A stretch of 55,110 nt of DNA from Chitinispirillia bacterium (GTDB lineage: Bacteria > Fibrobacterota > Chitinivibrionia > Chitinivibrionales > Chitinispirillaceae): NCBI GenBank assembly GCA_009784115.1, contig WRCH01000004.1, positions 1-55,110 on the forward strand. The letters run 5' to 3'. This document shows positions 48,729-55,110 of the stretch, one piece after another. Numbering within the stretch: position 1 is the first letter of the stretch; each line of letters opens with the position of its first letter. Made by a program: the position numbers and the translations under genes. The notes beneath the pieces were generated by a model. The model was not told where the DNA came from. It ran no database searches and saw only the letters and a list, made by a program, of their open reading frames with translations.

Positions 48729-49679
48729 TTACTGATTGTTATTATTTCCGCTTTGTTTACGCGGCGCAGCCTCTTCCAACAACAAATCAAATACTCTTAT
48801 TAAATCGTCATTATTATAATATTCTATCTCTACCTTACCCTTATTTTCACCCATTGTTTTGAGCTTTACAGATGTACCGAATTTGTACTGCAAACGCTCT
48901 AACTGAAAAGTAGTATTTGCGTCGTGTTCCTGTGCTGTTTTTGTCGGTTTTTCAGCTGCTGCTTTCGGTTTGGTTTCCTTTGTCTGAGAAGCGATCGTTT
49001 CAATATCTCTTACTGTCAACCCGTTTTGGGCAGCGCGGCGCGCCTCTTTGAGCTGAGTTTCACCGCACTCTATCGCAAGAAGCGCTCTTGCGTGACCCAT
49101 ACTGAGTTCGTTTTTACGAACCATCATTTGGATCTCTTCGGGCAAATTCAAAAGACGCAAACTATTGGTGATTACCGTGCGGCTCTTGCCTACCTGTTTT
49201 GACAACTCTTCATGCGTGTAACTGAACTCAAGGATTAATTTTTGGTAAGCTATCGCTTTCTCAATCTCGTTGAGCTGTTCGCGCTGAATATTTTCCACAA
49301 GCGCAAGCTCTAACATCTCTTTATCGGTAACGTCCTTTTTAACTATACAGGGGACGCTCTCTTTTTTGAGATGCCTGAAAGCACGGAAGCGGCGCTCGCC
49401 GGAAATAATCTCATACTTGGCGCCCTTTTGCCGAATGACAACCGGCTGCAAAAGTCCCTGATTGTTAATTGACTGCGCGAGACCCTCTATCTCATCATCG
49501 TCAAAATCAATACGCGGCTGAAACGGGTTGGGCACTATTGCGTTTATGTCAATAAGCCGGATCTCTTTATCGTTGGCATTAACGCTATCATCACCGTCAT
49601 CCTGCGGAGCTGGACGAATAAGACTGTTAATACCCCTGCCAAGGCGCGAGGGTTTTGGTTTACTTGCCGATTTATTCAT
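48729..49679 (-). CDS. parB: Chromosome-partitioning protein ParB
   Basis: ParB loads on parS, spreads as a CTP-dependent clamp and drives origin segregation with ParA. 316 residues with the ParB domain INAIVPNPFQPRIDFDDDEI, YEIISGERRFRAFRHLK (CTP motif GERRxRA), the HTH YTHEELSKQVGKSRTVITNS, and a C-terminal dimer domain (KVEIEYYNNDDLIRVFDLLL). Two perfect parS sites occur at 53311 and 54926. parA overlaps it by 8 bp upstream. Confidence 0.96.
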   Translation of the reverse strand: MNKSASKPKPSRLGRGINSLIRPAPQDDGDDSVNANDKEIRLIDINAIVPNPFQPRIDFDDDEIEGLAQSINNQGLLQPVVIRQKGAKYEIISGERRFRAFRHLKKESVPCIVKKDVTDKEMLELALVENIQREQLNEIEKAIAYQKLILEFSYTHEELSKQVGKSRTVITNSLRLLNLPEEIQMMVRKNELSMGHARALLAIECGETQLKEARRAAQNGLTVRDIETIASQTKETKPKAAAEKPTKTAQEHDANTTFQLERLQYKFGTSVKLKTMGENKGKVEIEYYNNDDLIRVFDLLLEEAAPRKQSGNNNNQ

Positions 49680-50454
49680 TATTCATAATTTCCTTAGCTA
49701 ATGTTAAATAATTTTCGGCGCCGTTAGACATGATGTCATATAAAATAATCGGTTTGCCAAAAGAGGGCGCTTCACTAAGTTTTACATTACGTGATATAAC
49801 CACTTCAAACACCCTCCCCGAAAAACAGGAACGCACATCCGCCGCAACCTCTTTTGAAAGAGTAAGACGGCCGTCATACATTGTTAAAAGCGCACCCTCT
49901 ATCACAAGTTTGGGATTCAAATTTTTCTGAACCAAATTAATAGTATTCAAAAGCTCCGCAAGACCCTCAAGCGCGTAATATTCGCATTGAACAGGTATCA
50001 AAACGGAAGTTGCGGCTGTAAGCACATTTACAGTTAAGAGGCCAAGAGAAGGGGGCGAATCAATGATAATATAATCGTACTCATCCTGTATGGATTCAAG
50101 CGCCGCCTTGAGCCGCTTTTCCCGCGCCATCGTGTTGACTAATTCAATCTCTGCCCCAGCCAAATCAGGCGTAGCGGGCGCAACATCCAAAAACTTCATA
50201 AAGTCAACTGATACGCGGATATCCCGAATAGTAACCGTTTTGTCGTTTAAGTTCTTCTCGGTGATAACATCGTACATCGAAAGCTCAATCTCATTTTTAT
50301 CTATGCCAAGACCCGTAGTGGCGTTTGACTGGGCGTCCATATCAACCACAAGTGTCCGCCGCTCCGCGGCAGCGAGACACGCCGCCAGGTTTATTGACGT
50401 CGTAGTCTTGCCAACACCGCCCTTTTGATTACAAACCGCTATAATTTTCGCCAC
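49672..50454 (-). CDS. parA: Chromosome-partitioning ATPase ParA (Soj)
   Basis: A Walker-type ATPase that moves ParB-parS complexes. ~260 residues with deviant Walker A AVCNQKGGVGKTTTSINLA, DMDAQSNATTG (A'), IIIDSPPSLGLLTVN (Walker B) and the C-terminal SKEVAADVRSCFSG block. I chose GTG at 50454 because TGAGG lies 6 bases before it; the frame opens four codons earlier. Overlaps parB. Repeat R2 (50466-50604) lies just upstream, between it and rsmG. Confidence 0.95.
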   Translation of the reverse strand: MAKIIAVCNQKGGVGKTTTSINLAACLAAAERRTLVVDMDAQSNATTGLGIDKNEIELSMYDVITEKNLNDKTVTIRDIRVSVDFMKFLDVAPATPDLAGAEIELVNTMAREKRLKAALESIQDEYDYIIIDSPPSLGLLTVNVLTAATSVLIPVQCEYYALEGLAELLNTINLVQKNLNPKLVIEGALLTMYDGRLTLSKEVAADVRSCFSGRVFEVVISRNVKLSEAPSFGKPIILYDIMSNGAENYLTLAKEIMNNE

Positions 50455-50465
50455 CGAGAGCCTCA

Positions 50466-50604
50466 CAGTCCCCCGGGGCTGAAACCCCGGGTTACAATCT
50501 TAATGTCCCTGCGGGACATGGGAAAAACGTAATCCACACAACCCTATCTACTTGCCCCTTTAGGGGCTAAAGATTGCAGCGGTGGGTTTTAACCCGCCGC
50601 GATG
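50466..50604. repeat. Two R2 repeats between rsmG and parA
   Basis: The left unit is CCCCCGGGGCTGAAACCCCG with TTACAATCTTAATG and a GTCCCTGCGGGAC hairpin. The right unit (50554-50604) is GCCCCTTTAGGGGC, AAAGATTGCAG and GGTGGGTTTTAACCC. Each has two short hairpins joined by AGATTG or its complement. The family also occurs at 8001-8053 and 55034-55087. Confidence 0.75.
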
Positions 50605-50606
50605 TT

Positions 50607-51287
50607 TCACACAAACTCCATCGACACCAAATTCAATCCGTGTATTAATCCGCCTAAATCATACTGAGCGATTTCGCTTATTTTTATTCTGTCTTCATCT
50701 TTATTGACTGTTATTAAATTCAATTCATCAACAAATGATTTCGTTTTGAACGTATACATATGCCCGTCGGGCGCCAAAAGCGGCTTTGCGAGAGCGGAAA
50801 ACTTTTGCAGCGTTCCAAGACCGCGGCCCATTACATAATTTGCCTTAATGTCAAGAGACGAGCTCTCCGCCTTGGCACAGTGAATATCTACATTGTCAAA
50901 ATCAAGCCTTGTTCTGACCTCTTTTAAAAACGAGGCTTTTTTGCGGTTCGATTCAAATAGCACAAAGTTAAGATCGGGACGGAAAATTCTTATAGGTATT
51001 GATGGAAACCCGCCGCCGGCGCCGATATCAAACACCGTGGCTCCCTTTTTAAATCCAAACAATAAAAGCGGCTGAATTGAATCGCAAAAATGGCGCAAAA
51101 AGATATTATCCTCATCCACAGCAGGTATAAGCGCGGCCTCTTTATTATGTGTGAGCACAAGACTCATATATGTCAAAATCAAACTTCTCTGATCAAGATC
51201 CGGCGAAAGACCAAGTTTCTCCAACTCCTTTAACTCGTAACTCTCTTTCGCCCGCTCTAAAAAAGAAACCATCTGTGTTGCACTCAT
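50607..51287 (-). CDS. rsmG: 16S rRNA (guanine-527-N7) methyltransferase
   Basis: RsmG methylates G527 of 16S rRNA using SAM. 226 residues with FLRHFCDSIQPLL, the SAM site VFDIGAGGGFPSIPIRIFRP and LDFDNVDIHCAKAES, plus VMGRGLGTLQKFSALAKPLL. It has the usual place between mnmG and parA. Slightly longer than E. coli RsmG. The C-terminus ends at an R2 repeat. Confidence 0.93.
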   Translation of the reverse strand: MSATQMVSFLERAKESYELKELEKLGLSPDLDQRSLILTYMSLVLTHNKEAALIPAVDEDNIFLRHFCDSIQPLLLFGFKKGATVFDIGAGGGFPSIPIRIFRPDLNFVLFESNRKKASFLKEVRTRLDFDNVDIHCAKAESSSLDIKANYVMGRGLGTLQKFSALAKPLLAPDGHMYTFKTKSFVDELNLITVNKDEDRIKISEIAQYDLGGLIHGLNLVSMEFV

Positions 51288-51298
51288 GTATATTCCTT

Positions 51299-53263
51299 TT
51301 ATAAATTATTCCGCTTTAACAAATACATTGCTAAAACAGAAATATCCGCAGGGGTTACTCCCCCAATCCTTGACGCTTTGCCAAGCGTGTCGGGATCTAT
51401 TTTTTTCAACTTTTCACGCGATTCGAGGCCAAGACCCTCAACCTCGTTATAATCAAAATTTGCAGGGATGTACGTATTTTCAAACCTGCGCAATTTTTCT
51501 ATCTCGTTTTGCTGCTTTCTTACGAATCCTTCGTATTTTATGTCGGATTCGACTCCCAATATCAGATGCCGGTTTATCTCCTGGACATCTTCGAATCGTG
51601 GATGATCATCACAATTTTGGCGATGATCATCTTTACAATTCAGATGATTACTCCCGCAAGACGGGCGACCGCAAGGGATCGCCCCTGCGAGATTGTATTG
51701 CGGATGATTACAAACCGCCATCACGTGATGAAATTTCACCTCCGGACGTTTCAATAAATCACCGGCTGACTCGCTCTTGGTTATACTTGCGCCCGTTGCT
51801 TCGTTAAACGCGTTGGGGGTAATTTTTACACTGTATAACCAATCTATAACCTCTTTTTTCCGATCCCAAAACCTGCGGCGCTCGTTGTACTGATCATCCG
51901 ATACCGTCCCAAGACTATGCGCAATCGGCATCAATCTCTCGTCACAGTTATCCTGCCTGAGCAGTAACCGATACTCCGCCCTCGAGGTGAACATCCTGTA
52001 CGGCTCGTCTGTCCCCTTTGTGACAAGATCATCAATAAGTACACCGATATACGAACTGTCCCGGCCCAAAACAACCGGCTCATCCCCTAAAATATTTTGA
52101 ACCGCGTTGATCCCGGCGATAAGACCCTGACAGGCCGCCTCCTCATAGCCGGAGGTTCCGTTTATCTGACCCGCGAAAAACAGGTTGCGCACAATTTTTG
52201 ATTCAAGGGTAGACTTAAGCTGCAGCGGCTGGAAATAATCGTACTCAATTCCATATCCCGGACGCGTAATTTTGGCAGCTTCCAACCCCTCTATACTTTT
52301 AACCAAACTCTCCTGAACATCGTAAGGAAGAGAGGTCGAAAAACCATTGATATAAATCTCTTTATGAGAGAGAGTCTCTCTTTCTAAAAATAATGTATGG
52401 CCACCCCGTTCTCCAAATCTCACGATCTTATCCTCTATCGACGGACAGTAACGGGGGTACGCTCCGGTCGCTTTTCCGCTGTACAAAAACGTCTTATCTT
52501 TATTATCGACAACGAGTTTGTGGGTGAGTGTATTTGTTTTAGCCGTAAAGCAAGTCATCTTGTTGACGAGCTTTTCCTTAGTGAAAAACGAAAACGGCCA
52601 AGGGTCGTCATCGCCATGCTGGGGGGTCAGTTTCGAATAATCAACACTCTGCGCGTCTATCCTTGGCGGCGTTCCTGTAGTGAGCCGCCCCGAAGAGATC
52701 CCAAACTTGCCGATGCACTCCGTCAACCCCAAAGATGCAGGCTCCCCCGCCCGTCCTCCGGCAAACGTGTTCAGCCCGATATGAATCGTTCCGTTTAAGA
52801 AAGTTCCGGCGGCCAAAATGACCGCTTTTGCAGCGATTATTTCACCATTATCCAAGGTAACGGTACGGATTCTTTCTCCAGAGACACTTAATTTCGTGAC
52901 CATCGCCTGTAAAATCATAATGTTAGGGTTGTTTTCGATTGACTGACGGGCAAGCGTTTTGTAGTGATCTTTATCCGCCTGAGCGCGCAAACCCCACACC
53001 GCACTCCCCTTGCTACTGTTGAGGACGCGAAAGTGGATACCGCTGCGGTCGATAAGCGACGCCATGAGTCCCCCAAGCGCCCCGATCTCCCGAACAATAT
53101 TCCCCTTAGCCACCCCGCCGATCGCCGGATTGCAAGGCATCATCCCTATAAAATCAATGTGGCTCGTCACCATCAAAACGGAGACGTTTCGTTTAGCCGC
53201 GATATTTGCGGCCTCGATAGCGGCGTGTCCGCCGCCGATTACTATGAGGTCGAAAGTGGTCAT
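51299..53263 (-). CDS. mnmG: tRNA modification enzyme MnmG (GidA)
   Basis: With MnmE, MnmG makes the carboxymethylaminomethyl group on U34 of some tRNAs. FAD binding is seen at LIVIGGGHAAIEAANIA, then GGVAKGNIVREIGALGG, GTFLNGTIHIGLN (catalytic Cys is replaced or nearby), YPRYCPSIEDKIVRF, and the C-terminal VESDIKYEGFVRKQQNEIEK. 654 residues are about 30 more than normal. The excess is at about residues 510-555 in the helical C-terminal domain, where HHVMAVCNHPQYNLAG and a Cys/His/Asp-rich run (SNHLNCKDDHRQNCDDHPRF) replace a normal ~24-residue stretch. That DNA has hairpin repeats of its own (51595-51735). Confidence 0.93.
   Translation of the reverse strand: MTTFDLIVIGGGHAAIEAANIAAKRNVSVLMVTSHIDFIGMMPCNPAIGGVAKGNIVREIGALGGLMASLIDRSGIHFRVLNSSKGSAVWGLRAQADKDHYKTLARQSIENNPNIMILQAMVTKLSVSGERIRTVTLDNGEIIAAKAVILAAGTFLNGTIHIGLNTFAGGRAGEPASLGLTECIGKFGISSGRLTTGTPPRIDAQSVDYSKLTPQHGDDDPWPFSFFTKEKLVNKMTCFTAKTNTLTHKLVVDNKDKTFLYSGKATGAYPRYCPSIEDKIVRFGERGGHTLFLERETLSHKEIYINGFSTSLPYDVQESLVKSIEGLEAAKITRPGYGIEYDYFQPLQLKSTLESKIVRNLFFAGQINGTSGYEEAACQGLIAGINAVQNILGDEPVVLGRDSSYIGVLIDDLVTKGTDEPYRMFTSRAEYRLLLRQDNCDERLMPIAHSLGTVSDDQYNERRRFWDRKKEVIDWLYSVKITPNAFNEATGASITKSESAGDLLKRPEVKFHHVMAVCNHPQYNLAGAIPCGRPSCGSNHLNCKDDHRQNCDDHPRFEDVQEINRHLILGVESDIKYEGFVRKQQNEIEKLRRFENTYIPANFDYNEVEGLGLESREKLKKIDPDTLGKASRIGGVTPADISVLAMYLLKRNNL
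51595..51735. repeat. Hairpin element (R4) inserted in frame in mnmG
   Basis: Contains GGGCGACCGCAAGGGATCGC, which pairs with itself, and three GATGATCATC-type palindromes or variants. It lies exactly over the non-conserved ~45 residues of MnmG and keeps the frame open. The GGGCGA...TCGCCC hairpin type is shared by interspersed repeats in many bacteria. Confidence 0.55.
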
Positions 53264-53310
53264 TAGTATAAAAATACTATTTGGCGGGGTGATAGTGATC
53301 TGATGATTGA

Positions 53311-53326
53311 TGTTTCACGTGAAACA
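53311..53326. promoter_or_regulatory. parS site, between mnmE and mnmG
   Basis: TGTTTCACGTGAAACA, a perfect match to the bacterial parS consensus. It lies 5 bp beyond the mnmE stop, 48 bp before the mnmG start. Confidence 0.95.
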
Positions 53327-53330
53327 TCCC

Positions 53331-54914
53331 CTACTTCCCAATACAAAACTTGTCAAATATATTATTCATAACCTCATCATTTGTGACATGCCCCGAAAAC
53401 TCCGACAGGAGATTCAGCGCGTTTCTCAGGTATTGAGCGGCGATCTCTTCCCTTTCGATATTATCAATCGTTTGCTTTAGTTCACGGAGAGCAGAACTGA
53501 TCACGCCGCGATGACGATCGTTTACGATTATTTCCGGGGGGGCTATCTGCCCCGTTATCTCTCGGATATTGAGGGCTGTATCAGCGAATAATTTTTCGAT
53601 ATTGATTTTTTCTTTGATGCTGATTTCGATGTGTTTTAGGTTGTGGGCGGCGCAGAACCCTCGGGCGTTGCCCGGGGTTAAGTGATGGCGCCCCTTTGGG
53701 GTGCGGAATAAATGCAACTCCGTCCCCAATTTATCAATTTTGTTGATCACCACCAACGTCTTTTCCGCGTTTTCTAAAATCTCTCTCTCCTCTTGATGAC
53801 CCATAACCTCATCCGCTGATGTCACCCACAGAATAAAATGCGCCTCTTTTACCGCAGATAATGTCCGCTCAATTCCCTTTTGCTCGATGTCGTCTTGGGT
53901 TTCTCTTATCCCGGCGCAGTCAAACAGTTTAACCGTTATCCCGTCGAAACTGACTTTTTCAGAGATTACGTCGCGGGTGGTTCCCGCGCGGTCGTGGACT
54001 ATTGAGCGGTCAAATCCCAATATCTCATTAAAAAGGCTAGACTTGCCAGCGTTCGGCGGACCGGCGAGAGCCAAAATTATCCCCTCATCAAACCTCTTTA
54101 TCAACTCACTTCGGCGCAGCTCTTCCTCAAATTCCCCGGCGATTTTTTCTATATCGGTTTTGGTATTGACCTGAGAATTCGCCACTGCATCCTCTTCACC
54201 GAACTCTATCCGGCTCTCAATGTCCGACAGCAGATCAATTATTTTTGATTTGTAGTTTTCAATTTTGTTCCGCTGATTTCCCTGATAAGCGATGAGCGCG
54301 CTTTCATGATGTTTCTCGGTTTGGCTGTCAATGAGGCTTGCGATGCTCTCCGCCCTGAGAAGATCTATCTTGCCGTTAAGCAGCGCGCGTCTCGAAAACT
54401 CTCCCCGGCCCGCGGGCTGCGTCCCTGCGCGAAACAGACGGTCTAAGATTTTCGCGGTGATTATAGTCCCCCCGTGGCAGAGGATCTCCACCATATTTTC
54501 GCCGGTGAAGGATTTAGGGGAGCTGTATTTTATGGCGGTTACTTCGTCGATGATTTGCGTAGGGCAAATCCCCGGGCGATGCCCGGGGTTAAATGATGGC
54601 ACCCCTTCAGGGTGCGGAATAAAAGCAACTCCGTCCCCAAATTCCGATTCAGTATCGGGGACGGAGTTGCTTTTATTCCGTATCGACTTGTGAAATAAAG
54701 TCAACTCCGTCCCCAATTTAGTCCCAACGGGGTTATTATCAACAACCGTATAAATCCCAATCTTACGATTCTCTTCCTTTTGAAATTTCTCTTTTTCGCT
54801 GATCACCGACGCAAAAATCTCATGGGCGTCGTCCCCTGTCATACGGATAACGGCTAACGCCCCGCGTCCCGGCGGGGTGGAGAGGGCGGCGATTGTGTTT
54901 GTGGAGATGTTCAT
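53331..54914 (-). CDS. mnmE: tRNA modification GTPase MnmE, with repeat insertions
   Basis: MnmE is a GTPase partner of MnmG. The core is intact: N-terminal folate-binding domain (TIAALSTPPGRGALAVIRMT, SPKSFTGENMVEILCHGG), G1 GPPNAGKSS (about 285-293), G2 AGTTRD, G3 DCAG, G4 NKID (391-394), and the C-terminal DKFCIGK with its Cys. The total is 527 residues against ~455 in relatives. The excess is in two blocks, at about residues 64-119 in the N-terminal domain and about 396-425 just after G4. Both are encoded by R1/R2 repeat DNA. Whether the loops are tolerated in the folded protein or removed is unknown. It is the first gene of the mnmE-bactofilin cluster. Confidence 0.94.
   Translation of the reverse strand: MNISTNTIAALSTPPGRGALAVIRMTGDDAHEIFASVISEKEKFQKEENRKIGIYTVVDNNPVGTKLGTELTLFHKSIRNKSNSVPDTESEFGDGVAFIPHPEGVPSFNPGHRPGICPTQIIDEVTAIKYSSPKSFTGENMVEILCHGGTIITAKILDRLFRAGTQPAGRGEFSRRALLNGKIDLLRAESIASLIDSQTEKHHESALIAYQGNQRNKIENYKSKIIDLLSDIESRIEFGEEDAVANSQVNTKTDIEKIAGEFEEELRRSELIKRFDEGIILALAGPPNAGKSSLFNEILGFDRSIVHDRAGTTRDVISEKVSFDGITVKLFDCAGIRETQDDIEQKGIERTLSAVKEAHFILWVTSADEVMGHQEEREILENAEKTLVVINKIDKLGTELHLFRTPKGRHHLTPGNARGFCAAHNLKHIEISIKEKINIEKLFADTALNIREITGQIAPPEIIVNDRHRGVISSALRELKQTIDNIEREEIAAQYLRNALNLLSEFSGHVTNDEVMNNIFDKFCIGK
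53643..53735. repeat. R1/R2 composite inserted after G4 of mnmE
   Basis: Read on the coding strand: GGGGACGGAGTTGCATTTAT, a hairpin ACCCCAAAGGGGC, then ACCCCGGGCAACGCCCGAGG. The frame gives LGTELHLFRTPKGRHHLTPG. About 85% identical by eye to part of the insertion at 54558-54722, but read in another frame there. Confidence 0.85.
54558..54722. repeat. R1/R2 composite inserted in the N-terminal domain of mnmE
   Basis: Holds three R1 cores. In coding order: one read LGTEL, one inverted and read NKSNSVPD, one read GDGVAFIP. Then the two hairpins seen in the 53643-53735 copy, read PEGVPSFNPGHRPGICPTQ. All three forward frames or orientations remain open. Confidence 0.85.
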
Positions 54915-54925
54915 ATTATGATATA

Positions 54926-54941
54926 TGTTTCACGTGAAACA
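54926..54941. promoter_or_regulatory. parS site, upstream of mnmE
   Basis: TGTTTCACGTGAAACA, perfect. It lies 12 bp upstream of the mnmE start codon, so ParB binding could also affect mnmE transcription. Confidence 0.95.
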
Positions 54942-55033
54942 TTCGGGGTTATGGTGTTGTGTGTGTATCATCCCCCCCGGGTTGACACCAATGCAGTCAA
55001 CTTAAGGATTTTTCTACATGTTTCTCCGTTTCC

Positions 55034-55087
55034 AGCGCCCCTTTAGGGGAGCTTAGATTGTAACCCAGGGCTTCAGCCCTGGGGTTG
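55034..55087. repeat. R2 repeat at the right edge
   Basis: CGCCCCTTTAGGGGAGC, then TTAGATTGTAACCCAGGGC and TTCAGCCCTGGGGTTGCG. Matches the left unit at 50466-50520 in reverse and shares the first hairpin with 8001-8053. The sequence from 54942 to here has no gene visible. Confidence 0.75.
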
Positions 55088-55110
55088 CGTGCGCGTAACC
55101 GTACCAGCGC

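Noticed and set aside
50602-50617. Possible third parS (TGTTTCACACAAACTC)
   Set aside because: Only the left half matches; the right half does not form the palindrome, so it is not a credible ParB site.
51286-51807. 173-codon plus-strand frame opposite the end of mnmG
   Set aside because: It lies wholly over mnmG. Its open state comes from the inserted hairpin repeat, and it has no binding site or family resemblance.
1-55110. CRISPR array, prophage or integrative element
   Set aside because: No regularly spaced identical repeats with unique spacers, no integrase, capsid or terminase genes, and no flanking direct repeats beside the tRNA-Leu gene.

Overview
The window looks like one continuous stretch of a bacterial chromosome of moderate GC content. 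No rRNA, phage or plasmid block is visible. Several traits point, by inference only, to the Fibrobacterota/Chitinispirillum side of the tree: secreted CotH and SUMF1-fold proteins with Por/T9SS-like sorting modules, an orphan sorting-domain fragment, cytoplasmic GH5, GH13 and GH31 enzymes, a bactofilin next to parAB, and a DUF4398 lipoprotein paired with an OmpA protein. Placement needs a marker-gene tree.

Layout. 0-4.2 kb (minus strand): malQ, a GT4 glycosyltransferase and an RNase D-like exonuclease. 4.2-6.9 kb is a small accessory island: a KilA-N gene between two ~65-bp direct repeats, a Phd/RelE toxin-antitoxin pair with a palindromic operator, and an unknown protein. 6.9-9.4 kb: a GH5 glucanase and a GH13 amylase-like enzyme. 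9.5-13 kb: a lipoprotein/OmpA operon and a secreted CotH-like protein. 13-19.2 kb: mfd and a MalT-like LuxR regulator. 19.4-27.2 kb: a broken ATPase gene, a PPC-domain/thiE pair, the pyrR-pyrB-pyrC operon, a GH31 glucosidase and an SDR. 27.6-31.7 kb: a MNT/HEPN pair, a sorting-domain remnant, a hybrid histidine kinase and a REC-GGDEF protein. 31.7-36.2 kb: GT2, radical SAM, thioredoxin, a small secreted protein and a Ser/Thr kinase. 36.4-42.5 kb: Trm112-like, two secreted SUMF1-fold proteins, a ParB-like protein, tpiA, secG and tRNA-Leu(GAG). 42.8-47.4 kb: glgP, a DAHP synthase and rimI. 47.4-54.9 kb: the usual origin-proximal cluster mnmE-mnmG-rsmG-parA-parB, followed by an M23 peptidase and a bactofilin.

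How the genes work together. GlgP, MalQ, the GH13 enzyme and GH31 make up a cytoplasmic glycogen/maltodextrin pathway, and the MalT-like regulator is a natural candidate controller. Two perfect parS sites flank mnmE, so ParA/ParB have their centromere inside their own gene cluster. Two helically phased arrays of DnaA-box-like 9-mers bracket rimI and make that locus a candidate replication origin or DnaA-titration site.

The most unusual feature is the number of short interspersed repeats. Family R1 has the core GGGGACGGAGTTGC. R2 is made of paired hairpins. R3 has ~24-bp terminal inverted repeats ending in TATACTG. The element inside mnmG is called R4 here. R1/R2 units lie inside the mnmE reading frame at two places, where near-identical DNA is read in different frames and on both strands while the frame stays open. 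R4 does the same in mnmG. R3 supplies the stop codon of the GH31 gene. This resembles the Rickettsia palindromic elements, which insert into protein-coding genes, and is the best candidate here for a previously undescribed system.
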